Counted from the first letter of the stretch, positions 35,128-47,215 are shown. The stretch: DNA of 64,000 bases from Kofleriaceae bacterium (GCA_025357755.1 JANXOP010000121.1:24751-88750); one strand, 5' to 3'. The notes: generated by a model not told the origin, from the sequence alone. Translations and numbers: made by a program.

Positions 35128-35331
35128 TCAAATACGCCACGCGAAACACGACGAACCGAGACCGCGAACACGAGCCCAGCCCATCGACGTGACCCCATCC
35201 TCGGCCGCCATGGCCATGCCCTTGCGGCCGTCGATGTACGTTCGCAAGGCGCGCTCGACTGACCGGCCTTGGTTCGAGCCACGATCGAGCCACGATCGCG
35301 CGACGATGACCCTCCGGTGATCGGTCGTCAA
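35128..35331 (-). pseudogene. Possible gene remnant beside the repeat cluster
   Basis: A 67-codon frame whose middle part (ERALRTYIDGRKGMAMAAED) has coding-like codon choice and ordinary amino-acid composition, unlike the Arg-rich chance frames around it. It ends in the repeat cluster, and the repeated GATCGTGGCTC near its start suggests local duplication. No family is recognised; it may be the 3' end of a broken gene or chance. Confidence 0.25.
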
Positions 35332-35361
35332 AGCGTGGATCGCAAGCCGCGCGATTTTTGT

Positions 35362-35784
35362 TTAGTGCTGTGCAGCAGCGCTGATCTGGGCCTGGGCCCA
35401 GCCAACGCGCGCGACGAGGTTCTCGTAATCGCCGTCTTGCGGCTTGTCTCCCCACTTCGCGAGCTCGGCCTCGGCAACCTTGAGCTCGGAGCTCGCAGCT
35501 GCCGTGTCGATCTCGGTCGCGGGCTTCGCGCGCTCGACGAGGATCTCGACCGCACCCTGCGGATCGATCCGCAGGTAGCCGGTCGAGACCGCATAGCGCG
35601 CGCGGCTCTTGGTGCCGATCGTCAGCACGCCCGCCTTGAGCGCCGCGAGCATCGGAACGTGTCCCGGGAGCAGCTCGAAGTCGCCTTCGTCACCCGGAGC
35701 CTGGAGGCTATCGGTGTCCGCGTGCGCGATCACGCCACGAGGAGACACCAGGTTGACCGCGAGAAAGGTAGCGAGCGTCGCCAT
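35362..35784 (-). CDS. atpC: ATP synthase F1 epsilon subunit
   Basis: A 140-residue subunit of the F1 central stalk. The N-terminal beta-sandwich is clear (LVSPRGVIAHADTDSL, FELLPGHVPMLAALKAGVL), followed by a two-helix C-terminal domain that can inhibit ATP hydrolysis. It is the last gene of the operon, two bases after atpD, and ends beside the repeat region; no terminator with a U-tract is visible. Confidence 0.95.
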   Translation of the reverse strand: MATLATFLAVNLVSPRGVIAHADTDSLQAPGDEGDFELLPGHVPMLAALKAGVLTIGTKSRARYAVSTGYLRIDPQGAVEILVERAKPATEIDTAAASSELKVAEAELAKWGDKPQDGDYENLVARVGWAQAQISAAAQH

Positions 35785-35786
35785 GG

Positions 35787-37253
<1,467 letters not shown>

Positions 37254-38144
37254 TCAGCCCTTCAGGGCCTCGGCGCCGCCGACGATCTCGGCGAGCTCCT
37301 TCGTGATCGATGCCTGACGAGCGCGGTTGTACTGGAGCGTATAGCGCTTGATCATGTCGCCCGCGCTCTTGGTCGCGTTCTCCATCGCCATCATCTGGGC
37401 GCCGTAGAACGACGCGATCGACTCGAGCGACGAACGAAAGATCTGGTTCTGGACGTAGAGCGGAACGAGCCGCGACAGCAGCTCTTCCTTCGACGGTTCG
37501 TAGAGGTAGTCGGCGGGCGTATCGGACTGACCGTGGACGATCTCGGTCGATTTCGACTGGTCCGGCGAAACCGGCAGAATCTGGACGACCTTGACGACCT
37601 GCGACCCGGCGTTCTTGAACTCGTTGTAGGCGAGATAGACGCGATCGACCTTGCCCTCGCGGAAGTCCGCGATCACGCGGACCGCGGTCTCGCGAGCGAC
37701 AGCCAGGCTGGTCTCGCCATTCTGCGGCGCGGTATCGAAGCTCGAGATTCGCGCGTTGCGGCGCGCGAAGTGCTGGTTCGCTTTCTTGCCGATCAACCGG
37801 AGCGAGATCTCGTTCGCGGCCGACAGCTCGTTCGCCGAGAACCGCTCGACCGCGCGGATCACGTTCGAGTTGAACGCGCCCGCGAGACCACGATCCGCGG
37901 TGACGACGACGACCGCCGCGTTCTTGAGCTCGCGCTCCTCGAACAGCGGGTGCGAATCCTTGCCCGCGACGCCCGCGAGCTCGGACACCACCGTGGCGAG
38001 CGCCGCCGAGTAGGGGCGCGCCGCGATGATCGCGTCCTGCGAGCGGCGCAGCTTGGCGGCCGCGACCAGCTTCAACGCAGACGTGATCTTGCGCGTGTTC
38101 TTCACGCTCACGATCCGGTTGCGAATTGCCTTGAGGCTGGGCAT
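37254..38144 (-). CDS. atpG: ATP synthase F1 gamma subunit
   Basis: A 296-residue central stalk subunit. The N-terminal helix (IRNRIVSVKNTRKITSALKL) and the C-terminal helix (MMAMENATKSAGDMIKRYTL) form the coiled-coil rotor inside alpha3-beta3. It begins six bases after atpA. Confidence 0.97.
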   Translation of the reverse strand: MPSLKAIRNRIVSVKNTRKITSALKLVAAAKLRRSQDAIIAARPYSAALATVVSELAGVAGKDSHPLFEERELKNAAVVVVTADRGLAGAFNSNVIRAVERFSANELSAANEISLRLIGKKANQHFARRNARISSFDTAPQNGETSLAVARETAVRVIADFREGKVDRVYLAYNEFKNAGSQVVKVVQILPVSPDQSKSTEIVHGQSDTPADYLYEPSKEELLSRLVPLYVQNQIFRSSLESIASFYGAQMMAMENATKSAGDMIKRYTLQYNRARQASITKELAEIVGGAEALKG

Positions 38145-38150
38145 CTGGGT

Positions 38151-39689
<1,539 letters not shown>

Positions 39690-39698
39690 AGCTGTCTC

Positions 39699-40238
39699 CT
39701 ACTTAGAAAGCTCGTCGCGGAGCGTACGGAGCTGGGTGCGAAGTGAACCGTCGTAGACCGTGTCGCCGACCTTCGCGACCACACCACCGAGCAACTCGGG
39801 GTCTTCACGCTTGGTGACGGTGACCTTCTTGCCCGAGAGCTTCTCGAGCGCGGCCGTGATTTGCGAGAGCTGGCCCGGATCGAGGGGCTTTGCCGACGTG
39901 ACCTCGGCGGTCACGCGACCGGCCTTGGTCTCGATCATGGCGTCGAGCTCGCGCGAGATGGCTTGCACGTAGCCGAGCCGCTCGCCGTCGAGCAGGAGGT
40001 AGACGAGGTTGCGAGTCGTCGACACGACGCCGATCGCCTGGAGCAGGCCGTCGATGACCTTCTTGCGATCGGTGCGGCTGATCGCCGGGCTGGTCAGCGT
40101 GGAGCGGAGCTCGGCCGATTCGTGCATCGCCTTCGCGAGCGAGCGGAGATCCGAACCGAGCTTGTCGAGGCCGCCCTGCTCCGACCCGATGTCGAAGATC
40201 GCCTTGGCGTAGCGACGAGAGAGAGAGCCAGTGATCAT
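39699..40238 (-). CDS. atpH: ATP synthase F1 delta subunit
   Basis: A 179-residue peripheral stalk protein that links b subunits to the top of F1. The N-terminal six-helix domain begins SLSRRYAKAIFDIG, and the C-terminal VTKREDPELLGGVVAKVGDT is the family signature. It overlaps the end of atpF by four bases. Confidence 0.95.
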   Translation of the reverse strand: MITGSLSRRYAKAIFDIGSEQGGLDKLGSDLRSLAKAMHESAELRSTLTSPAISRTDRKKVIDGLLQAIGVVSTTRNLVYLLLDGERLGYVQAISRELDAMIETKAGRVTAEVTSAKPLDPGQLSQITAALEKLSGKKVTVTKREDPELLGGVVAKVGDTVYDGSLRTQLRTLRDELSK

Positions 40239-41032
40239 CGGACCGTATCTCCTGCGCCCGCAGCGCGAAGGGTGCCGGTCTCGACGTTCTGGATGAACGT
40301 GTTGACGAGGCCGCGTTGGTCGTCGGCGGTGACCTTCTCTTTGAGGATCTTCTCGGTCGCGGTCGTGGCCGCCAGGGTGACTTCCTTGGTCAGCTGCGCG
40401 CGCGCGAGCTCGATCTCGGCGGCGATCCGCTGCTCGGCTTCCTTCTTGAGCTGGACCGATTGCGCGGCCGCGTTCGCGAGGATGCGAGCCTTGTCGGCTT
40501 CGGCGTCGGCACGGATCCCATCGACCAGCTTCTTGATCTCCGAATCGAGATCCTTCACGCGCGCCTCGTACTCGGCGAGCTTGGCCATCGCCTGATCGCG
40601 GAGCTTGGCGGCTTCATCGAGCGCGTTCTTGATCTGATCGTGGCGCTCTTGCGACATCTTCTGGCCCGCCGGCCAGAGGTACTTCATGAGGATCCAGAAC
40701 AGGATCGCGAAGTTCGCGAGCATGAAGATGAACGGCGGCGACATCGGCTCTTCCTCGTGAAGAACGCCGCGGTCGGGCGACGCCTCGACGCCATCGCCGT
40801 ACGCGCCGCCGTACTCGTCTTTGCCGCTGTACGAAAAGTTGAAGTAGTTGAAGTGACGCGAGGGATCGGGCTCGCCCTCGGCCTCTTCCTTGTGGCCTTC
40901 GCTGTCGCTGTTCGACATGCCCGAGGCGCCGTCGACCTTGGTCTCGGTCTTCGGCTTGTCGATCTGCGCTACCGCCGGCGAGGCCGAGCCAGCGAGCGAC
41001 AGCGCGAGGAGGGCGAGTAGGAGCTTCTTCAC
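40235..41032 (-). CDS. atpF: ATP synthase F0 b subunit with signal peptide and extended periplasmic N-terminus
   Basis: A 265-residue b subunit, about 100 longer than the usual 155-170. It starts with a typical signal peptide (MKKLLLALLALSLAGSASP, cut after AVA at about 22). About 75 acidic, polar residues follow, then the b-type membrane helix (PPFIFMLANFAILFWILMKY) and the long coiled coil that reaches delta. The N-terminus of b normally lies outside, so a cut leader is compatible with function; comparable leaders occur in some other former Deltaproteobacteria. The extension could contact outer partners. It overlaps b' upstream and atpH downstream by four bases each. Confidence 0.92.
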   Translation of the reverse strand: MKKLLLALLALSLAGSASPAVAQIDKPKTETKVDGASGMSNSDSEGHKEEAEGEPDPSRHFNYFNFSYSGKDEYGGAYGDGVEASPDRGVLHEEEPMSPPFIFMLANFAILFWILMKYLWPAGQKMSQERHDQIKNALDEAAKLRDQAMAKLAEYEARVKDLDSEIKKLVDGIRADAEADKARILANAAAQSVQLKKEAEQRIAAEIELARAQLTKEVTLAATTATEKILKEKVTADDQRGLVNTFIQNVETGTLRAAGAGDTVR

Positions 41033-41493
41033 GAGACCTCCCGGCCGAGCAGCTTCGATGCGAGTTGTTTCGCGAGCGCGTTGGCTTGCGGCAAGAGCTG
41101 GAGGCGAGCAGCCTCGGTCTCGGCGCGCATCTTGGTGGCCGCCGCTTCGAGCGTCTTGGTCGCTTCGGCGCGCGAGGCGTCGGTGACCGATTTCTCGTGC
41201 TCGGCGGCTTCGGCGCGGACCTTGCGGCCTTCGTCGTTCGCGCGCGAGCGAGCCTGGGCGAGCTTCTTTTCGTAGTCAGCGAGCTCGGCATCGGCTTGCG
41301 CCGACATCCGCTCGGCTTCGGCGCGAGCACCGTCGATGCCCTGTTTGCGCCGCTCCCGAAGCTTCAGGTACGGCTGGAACAAGAACACGTTGCCGATCAC
41401 GAACATGATCAGGAACAACGCGAACTGAATGACGACCGTCAGATCGATATCGATCAGCGGGTGAGCAGCGAGCAAAACGAAGTCCTGATGCAT
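41029..41493 (-). CDS. ATP synthase F0 b' subunit
   Basis: A 154-residue peripheral stalk protein: one membrane helix near the N-terminus (LTVVIQFALFLIMFVIGNVF), the typical LFQPYLKLRERRKQGIDGAR junction, then a charged Ala/Glu/Lys-rich coiled coil. With the signal-peptide-bearing b it would form a b-b' heterodimer as in cyanobacteria and alphaproteobacteria. It is the first gene of the operon. No a (atpB) or c (atpE) gene is in the window, so F0 ring genes must lie elsewhere. Confidence 0.93.
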   Translation of the reverse strand: MHQDFVLLAAHPLIDIDLTVVIQFALFLIMFVIGNVFLFQPYLKLRERRKQGIDGARAEAERMSAQADAELADYEKKLAQARSRANDEGRKVRAEAAEHEKSVTDASRAEATKTLEAAATKMRAETEAARLQLLPQANALAKQLASKLLGREVS

Positions 41494-41530
41494 GGCAACC
41501 TATCGATAATTCAGGGCTTGACGCGGGGTG

Positions 41531-41559
41531 CTTATAGTCTTGGCGTTTCTACGTGTCAA
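41531..41559 (-). promoter_or_regulatory. Near-consensus housekeeping promoter of the ATP synthase operon
   Basis: TTGACA (41559-41554) and TATAAG (41536-41531) are separated by exactly 17 bases, 37 bases before the b' start. It is the clearest sigma-70-type promoter in the window and, unlike many others here, leaves room for a normal leader of about 30 bases. Confidence 0.8.
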
Positions 41560-41636
41560 CCGTGGGATGCCGGAGGTTTCTCCTCGGGCTCTGCGACATT
41601 GCGCCACGCACACGATCTCTGTTTAGATCCCGGACG

Positions 41637-42578
41637 ATGGGCTTTCGAGCTGCGCTGATCTGTTGGTTCCTCGTGATCCTTGCTCCCGTGGCGAGGGCCG
41701 AGGACAAGCCGTGGGCGGCGGGCGTCACGGCCGAGCATCAGAAGGCTGCGCTCGACCTGTATGTCCAGGCCAACAAGGCCTTCGAGCAGGCCGCGTCGCC
41801 GGCCGACTACAAGCAGGTCCTCGAGACCTATACCGAGGCGCTCGCGCTCTGGGACCACCCGCAGATTCGCTACAACATCGCGGTCTGCCTCATCAACCTC
41901 GATCGCCCGGTCGAGGCCTTCGACAACCTCGAACAGGCGATGCGGTTCGGGCAGGTCGCGATCGGACCTGATCTATGGAAGCAGGGTCAGAGTTATCAGA
42001 AGCTCCTGGCCGGACGCGTCGCCGAGATCGAGGTCAGCGCGGAGCCGGGCGCCTCGGTCAGCCTGGACGGCAAGCTGCTGGCGAGTACGCAGCTGCGGGT
42101 CCTGAGCGGCGATCACCAGCTCGTGGTCGAGAAGCCGCGCTACCAGACCGAGACCCGTGCGATCCGGGTCACCGGTGGCCAGAAGGTCACGATCAAGATC
42201 GAGCTCAAGCCGATCGCCGTACAGAGCCAGCTCCATCGCCGGTTCGCGCGCTGGCTCCCGTGGACCGTGATCGGCGTCGGCGCCGCGGTCGCGATCGTCG
42301 GTGCGCCGTTCATGGTCGCCTCGCACAGCAACTACAACACCTATAACGATGACGTGAATACGATGTGCGGCGCGGGCTGCACGCCCGCGAATACGCCCTC
42401 GAAGATCTCGTCCGAGCTGAGCACCGCGAAGCTGTTCAACAACATCGCGGTCAGCGCATTCATCTCCGGTGGGGCGATCCTCGCGACCGGGTTCGTGATG
42501 GTGGTCCTCAACCAGCCGCGGCTCGCGCCCGTGATCGGCAACGATCATGTCGGCCTCGCCTACGCCGGCTCGTTCTAG
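41637..42578 (+). CDS. Exported TPR/PEGA-domain protein with a membrane helix
   Basis: A 313-residue protein. ATG at 41637 starts a signal peptide (MGFRAALICWFLVILAPVARA); a longer in-frame reading would overlap the ATP synthase promoter. A TPR-like helical part follows (30-120: LDLYVQANKAFEQAASPADY, IRYNIAVCLINLDRP). Next comes a PEGA domain (about 130-195, EIEVSAEPGASVSLDGKLLA), then a membrane helix near 210-230 (WLPWTVIGVGAAVAIVGAPF) and another near 275-295. This TPR-PEGA-TM plan is common among myxobacterial envelope proteins of unknown role. TAGATC ends seven bases before ATG. It is divergent from the ATP synthase operon. Confidence 0.82.
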   Translation: MGFRAALICWFLVILAPVARAEDKPWAAGVTAEHQKAALDLYVQANKAFEQAASPADYKQVLETYTEALALWDHPQIRYNIAVCLINLDRPVEAFDNLEQAMRFGQVAIGPDLWKQGQSYQKLLAGRVAEIEVSAEPGASVSLDGKLLASTQLRVLSGDHQLVVEKPRYQTETRAIRVTGGQKVTIKIELKPIAVQSQLHRRFARWLPWTVIGVGAAVAIVGAPFMVASHSNYNTYNDDVNTMCGAGCTPANTPSKISSELSTAKLFNNIAVSAFISGGAILATGFVMVVLNQPRLAPVIGNDHVGLAYAGSF

Positions 42579-42581
42579 CTC

Positions 42582-42587
42582 TACGAT
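42582..42587 (+). promoter_or_regulatory. Candidate -10 element of the aldose-epimerase-like gene
   Basis: TACGAT ends six bases before GTG at 42594, inside the 15-base gap after the previous gene. Confidence 0.35.
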
Positions 42588-42593
42588 GCGAGC

Positions 42594-43352
42594 GTGAAGC
42601 TCACGCATGGTGATGTGGTCGCCGAGGTGGTGCCCGAACGCGGCGCGATCGTCAGCGCGCTCGAGGTCGCGGGCACGCCCGTCCTCTACATGGATGCAGC
42701 CACGCTCGCCGATCCGGCGAAGAACGTGCGTGGCGGCATCCCGCTCCTGTTTCCCTTCGCCGGCAAGCTGGCCGACGAGCTGTTCACGCTGACGAACACG
42801 CACATGAAGCAGCACGGCTTCGCACGCGGTCGTGCGTGGTCGGTGACCGAGCAGCGCGAAGGGCTGGTGCGGGTGGCGATCGCGGCGGATGCCGAGACGC
42901 GCCCGCAGTTTCCCTACGAGTTTGCGGCCGAGCAGACCGTGATGATCACGCCGCGCGGCCTCCAGCTCGAGCTCGCGATCGCGGCGGGCGCGGCGGCCGT
43001 GCCGGTGTCGCCGGGATGGCATCCATACTTCTCGATCGCGCCCGCGGATAAAGTGAACGTGCGCGGCGATGTCGCGGGGTTCACGCCCGACAAGCTCGGA
43101 GATGATCGCGAGTTTGATTTCGGGGTCCCCGCACCAGCCTCTGGGCGCGCGCGGTTCACGCTTCCACAGCACACGATCGAGCTCTCGTTCTCGCCGGAGA
43201 TGCGGCACTTGCAGTTCTGGTCACAGCCCGGCAAACCCTTCATCTGCCTCGAGCCCTTCTTCGGCGCCGCGGGCACGATCAATACCGACCGCCGCGCCTG
43301 GGTGCCGGCGCACGAGACGCGCACGTTCTGGATGCGGATCGAGCTCGTCTAA
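42594..43352 (+). CDS. Aldose 1-epimerase / hexose-6-phosphate mutarotase family protein
   Basis: A 252-residue cytosolic beta-sandwich enzyme that would interconvert alpha and beta sugar anomers. RGGIPLLFPFAGK (45-58), the active-site region MKQHGFARGRAWSV, SPGWHPYFSI and CLEPFFGAAGTINTD match the family. Both a D-hexose-6-phosphate mutarotase and a general aldose epimerase are possible. GTG start. Its stop overlaps the stop of the convergent kinase gene by two bases (CTAA). Confidence 0.88.
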   Translation: MKLTHGDVVAEVVPERGAIVSALEVAGTPVLYMDAATLADPAKNVRGGIPLLFPFAGKLADELFTLTNTHMKQHGFARGRAWSVTEQREGLVRVAIAADAETRPQFPYEFAAEQTVMITPRGLQLELAIAAGAAAVPVSPGWHPYFSIAPADKVNVRGDVAGFTPDKLGDDREFDFGVPAPASGRARFTLPQHTIELSFSPEMRHLQFWSQPGKPFICLEPFFGAAGTINTDRRAWVPAHETRTFWMRIELV

Positions 43353-46300
43353 CTCGACGGATGCTTGCGTAGCCAGATCCGGACTTCTTTGACGGCGTCC
43401 GGATCTTGCGCGGCGAGGTACGCGGCGAGCGCTAGCTTCATCTCTGCCTGCGCGCGCGCCCTGACGTTCGGTACTTTCGGCAGCTTCGGGGTCTCGATCA
43501 ACGCATCGGCGAGCGCGAAGTGGGCATCCGCGAGATCGCTTGGCGAGGCCTTGCTCGCCACCCGGATCGCGAGTCCTCGCTCGGCAAACGGAACGCCTTC
43601 GCCGCCGCGGTGGAGCTCGACGAGCGCGCGCGAGATACCGAGGCACGCGTACGCGACATACGGATGCTCGGGCCCGAGCTTGGTCTCGAAGATCGCGAGC
43701 GCCCTGCGATCTGCCTCGAGTGCCGGCGCGTACTTCTTCTCGGTCATCTGGAGCTCGCCGAAGTTAACGAGCACGCCGCCCATCCGAGGATTCTCGGGTC
43801 CGTAGACCTTCGTCACGAGCACGATGGTTCGCTCGGTCAGCTCTTCGGCCTCCTTCAACTTCCCGAGGGATTTGTAGACCGAGGTGATGTTGATCATGTC
43901 GTCGACGACGTCGGGGTGCTCCGCGCCATACGCCTTCACCGTGATCGCCTTCGCGCGTTCGTAGAGCACGAGCGCGTCGCTGTAGCGATGCTCGTCCGAG
44001 GCGACGGCGCCGAGGTTGTTGAGCACACCCGCGAGCGACGGATGGTCGGGTCCTCGCGTCGCCTCGACCAACGCGACCGCGCGTTCGAAGTGCGCGCGGG
44101 CTCCCTTGTGATCGCCGCGCGTGTTCAGCGTGCTGCCGAGGTTCGCCAACGCGATCACGAGCTCGACGTTGTCCTTGCCGTATGCCTTCTCCCAGACCGC
44201 GAGCGCCTTCTCGTACGACGCCTGCGCGTTGACGACGTCGCCCTTGTCGGAGAAGTAGTTGCCGAGGTTGTTGAACGAGGTCCCGATATCGGGATGGTCA
44301 GGACCGAGCGCCGCGAGCCGGATCGCGAGCGCGCGATCGTAGAGCGCCTTCGCGTGATCGAGGTCACCTTCAACGCGATAGACATTCCCCATGTCGTTGA
44401 GTGCGTCCGCGTACTCGGGATGATCTTCGCCCGCGAACTTCTTGCGCTGTGCGACGACCTCTTCGAGGGCCTTGCGCGCGTCGGCGTACCGCCCCTCCTC
44501 TTTGTAGAGGTCACCGAGGTTGTGCACCGTCTCCACGACCCACGGCGAGTCCGGCCCGAACGTCCGCCGACCGAGGGCCTCGGTCTCGAGGTAACGCGCT
44601 TCCGCTTCCTTTACCTTGCCGCGCTTCTGGAGCAAGAACGCGACGCTGTTGCCGAGCTCCACGGCGATCTGCGGCTTCGGTCGCACGTGCTTGGCCATCG
44701 CATCGATCAGATCGCCGAGCTCCTGGGCGGGGTCGTAGTGGTTCGTCTCCGCCAGATCGAACAGCCGCTTCGCCGCAGCTTCGATCGCCGTGTTCGGATC
44801 TCCTGCTGCGATCGCGATGCGAATAGCCTCGGAGAGCGAGGCATTGCTCGCGGGGTCGGCGAGCCCAGCCTGGTATTTGCCGAGCAGGACCAGGGCTTCG
44901 GCGACCACCGGTGGGTAGTTCGTCGCGCGCGCCTCCGCCACCAGCTGCGTTGCTCGCGTGATGCCGGTCGCGTAGTGGCCGAGCAAGATCCGCTCGCGTT
45001 CGACCGTGAGCTGCGCACGGACCGCGACGACATGGACCTGCTGGATCCCGGGCTCCGGTGGCGTGACCTCGGAGGTCAGCGCGGTGGTATCCGCGCAGCT
45101 CGCGACCGCGGGGAGCTTGAGCGCGATCGGGATCGCGCGATCGACCGCATCTCCTCCGCCAGCCACGAGCACGTCGAGCGTGCTCGCTGTCACCTCGAGC
45201 GCCCGTTGCAGACACTGCATCCGGAGATCGAGCACGTGCGCGGATTGCTCGCCGCGCTGGTTCGCTCGACACGAATCGACGAAGCCGCTCTTCCAGTCGC
45301 GGGTCCACCCGTCGACGATCGGCGTGACCCGTGCGAAGGTCGCCACCGCATCCGGACGCGACGTCGCGATGAATGCTGCCGACATCCGATCGCGCAACGC
45401 GCTGTTCCACACCGAGGAGACGCGCTCGTCGCCGGTGCCGCACTCCGCGCCGTGATGACGCGTCGCTACGAGCCCCAGAGACGCGAGCGCGACCACGCCG
45501 ACACCAGCCCACGCAACCCGACGGCGTCGTTCGGTCGGATCCCGCGCGAGCAAGGCGAGCAGCTCGGCCATCGACGCGTGACGATTCGCGGGCTCGGTCG
45601 CGAGGCCCCGGAGCAAGGCACGTCGGATCGCGTTTGGCACCTTCGCGCCGGTGGGCGCCGGCAGGATGGTCCCGGTCAGCACGTTCGCCGAAAGTGCGAC
45701 GTAGGTCGCGCCTGCGAACGGCCGCTCCTTGTAGAGCGCCTCGTAGAGCGCGACGCAAAACGAGAACTGATCGGTCTTCGTCGTCGACAGCTGGCCGGAG
45801 AACTGCTCGGGCGCCATGTAGGTCGGCGTGCCCATGATCGAGCCCGTGCGCGTGAGGTCTTGCGACAGCGGCGTGTCGTTCGTCATCGTCAGGTCGGGCG
45901 GTGGTACCGAGGCCGCGCGCGGCAGTGCATCGACCACGCTGACCAGCCCGAAATCGGTGACCTGCACGCCCCCAGCCTTCGACATCAAGACGTTGTCGGG
46001 CTTGAAGTCGCGATGCACGAGGCCGACATCATGGGCCGCAACCAGGCCGCGGCCGGCGAGCAAGAACACGCTCAGGATCTCGTCGAGCGTGTGCGGTTTC
46101 TCGAGCCAATCGCGCAAGGTGCCGCCATCGGCAAACTCCATCGCGAGATAGATCTGGTCCGCGAACGTGCCGACCTCGTGGACCTTGATCACGTTCGGGT
46201 GGTTGATCTTCGCCATGGCTTGCGCCTCGCGAAGCAAGCGCACCGTTGCCCCCGTGGTCGCTCCCGCCGAGTGCATCGCTTGCGTGAGCAACTTGATCGC

Positions 46301-46537
46301 GACCTTGCGGTCGAGGTGCGGGTCGTACGCGGAGTACACGACGCCCATGCCGCCCCGCCCGAGCACACCGAGCACCACGAACCGACCGATGCTATCGCCG
46401 CGACCGGGCTCGCCCGCACCGGCCTGTGCCGGTCCGACGAGCGAGGCACTCGCACTGGCACTCGTACTCGACGCCGCGACCGTCTGATCGATCGATGGAT
46501 CAGGGCCACTCTCGCCAACTCCGAGCTGCGTCTTCAC
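43349..46537 (-). CDS. Membrane Ser/Thr kinase with C-terminal TPR array
   Basis: A 1062-residue protein. A Ser/Ala-rich N-terminus is followed by the kinase domain with RGGMGVVYS (61-69), Lys82, HRDFKPDN (Asp177) and DFG (Asp195). A single membrane helix lies after the kinase (RRVAWAGVGVVALASLGLVA). Then comes a region of about 300 residues, and an array of at least seven TPRs of the 42-residue kinesin-light-chain type (for example HPDIGTSFNNLGNYFSDKGD and HPSLAGVLNNLGAVASDEHR). This plan is widespread in myxobacteria; the TPR part would be periplasmic and sense protein partners. The start is GTG at 46537. Targets unknown. Confidence 0.93.
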   Translation of the reverse strand: MKTQLGVGESGPDPSIDQTVAASSTSASASASLVGPAQAGAGEPGRGDSIGRFVVLGVLGRGGMGVVYSAYDPHLDRKVAIKLLTQAMHSAGATTGATVRLLREAQAMAKINHPNVIKVHEVGTFADQIYLAMEFADGGTLRDWLEKPHTLDEILSVFLLAGRGLVAAHDVGLVHRDFKPDNVLMSKAGGVQVTDFGLVSVVDALPRAASVPPPDLTMTNDTPLSQDLTRTGSIMGTPTYMAPEQFSGQLSTTKTDQFSFCVALYEALYKERPFAGATYVALSANVLTGTILPAPTGAKVPNAIRRALLRGLATEPANRHASMAELLALLARDPTERRRRVAWAGVGVVALASLGLVATRHHGAECGTGDERVSSVWNSALRDRMSAAFIATSRPDAVATFARVTPIVDGWTRDWKSGFVDSCRANQRGEQSAHVLDLRMQCLQRALEVTASTLDVLVAGGGDAVDRAIPIALKLPAVASCADTTALTSEVTPPEPGIQQVHVVAVRAQLTVERERILLGHYATGITRATQLVAEARATNYPPVVAEALVLLGKYQAGLADPASNASLSEAIRIAIAAGDPNTAIEAAAKRLFDLAETNHYDPAQELGDLIDAMAKHVRPKPQIAVELGNSVAFLLQKRGKVKEAEARYLETEALGRRTFGPDSPWVVETVHNLGDLYKEEGRYADARKALEEVVAQRKKFAGEDHPEYADALNDMGNVYRVEGDLDHAKALYDRALAIRLAALGPDHPDIGTSFNNLGNYFSDKGDVVNAQASYEKALAVWEKAYGKDNVELVIALANLGSTLNTRGDHKGARAHFERAVALVEATRGPDHPSLAGVLNNLGAVASDEHRYSDALVLYERAKAITVKAYGAEHPDVVDDMINITSVYKSLGKLKEAEELTERTIVLVTKVYGPENPRMGGVLVNFGELQMTEKKYAPALEADRRALAIFETKLGPEHPYVAYACLGISRALVELHRGGEGVPFAERGLAIRVASKASPSDLADAHFALADALIETPKLPKVPNVRARAQAEMKLALAAYLAAQDPDAVKEVRIWLRKHPSS

Positions 46538-46657
46538 CGGAGCCGCATCTTCCGCGATCGGTCACGGTTTTGGCCGGGTCCGCCTCGAAAATCTGAGGAA
46601 GATCGGTGGTAAGTGCAACGGATTCGTCTGGTACGAGCGCTGCAATTCCCAGCTCGC

Positions 46658-47113
46658 ATGAAGTTTGGCGCCCTCCTCTACCTCGGCTTGGCTTCCGCCT
46701 GCACCTCGCCCGACTACGGTACCCCGACGGCGGCGACGGACATCACCGCCGAGCACGTGGGAGGGTTCACGGCGACCCCGAACATCGATGGCGTCCACAT
46801 CGTGGGAGCGAACGCGAACTACACCCAGTCCGGGCGAACTGGCGCCAACACGGTGACCGCCGAAAACCTGAAGGCCATCATCGGGGCGTTGGAGGACATC
46901 AAGTTCCTCGATCTCGATCCGACCTACGACAGCTGCAACACGCCGGCGAGCGATGCCCCGACCGGACACCTCCAGGCGACACTGACCGCGGGTACGAACG
47001 AGGTCCATTTCTATACGGGCTGCAATGGCGGCATGTTCGACAAGCTCGATCGCCTCGAGGCGACCATCCTCGACAAGAGCGGCTACACCAACTGGACGCT
47101 GCTCGATCAGTAG
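46658..47113 (+). CDS. Small lipoprotein, unknown function
   Basis: A 151-residue lipoprotein read from ATG at 46658; the leader ends at LASAC (Cys15). The rest has no recognised domain; it includes a helix (TAENLKAIIGALEDIKFLDL) and two cysteines that may pair. It is divergent from the TPR kinase over 120 bases, so it could be a ligand or accessory of that sensor, which is speculative. Confidence 0.7.
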   Translation: MKFGALLYLGLASACTSPDYGTPTAATDITAEHVGGFTATPNIDGVHIVGANANYTQSGRTGANTVTAENLKAIIGALEDIKFLDLDPTYDSCNTPASDAPTGHLQATLTAGTNEVHFYTGCNGGMFDKLDRLEATILDKSGYTNWTLLDQ

Positions 47114-47199
47114 GCGCGCACGAGCTCCGCACCCGAGCGCGGACGCACGGATCGCCGTGGTGCCCCTCGAGGATTTTGCGAAATTGGCGAGCCGCGGTC

Positions 47200-47215
47200 A
47201 GGCACACCGACTGCA
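47200..47215 (+). promoter_or_regulatory. Possible sigma-54 promoter of the CsbD-like gene
   Basis: AGGCACACCGACTGCA keeps the GG and GC pairs ten bases apart and the GGCAC and TGCA cores of -24/-12 promoters. The predicted start would lie just before the AGGAG of the gene, giving a short leader. Confidence 0.3.

Noticed and set aside
43520..46612. Very long plus-strand open frame opposite the TPR kinase
   Set aside because: Arg/Glu-rich low-information protein; the opposite strand has a full kinase and TPR array.
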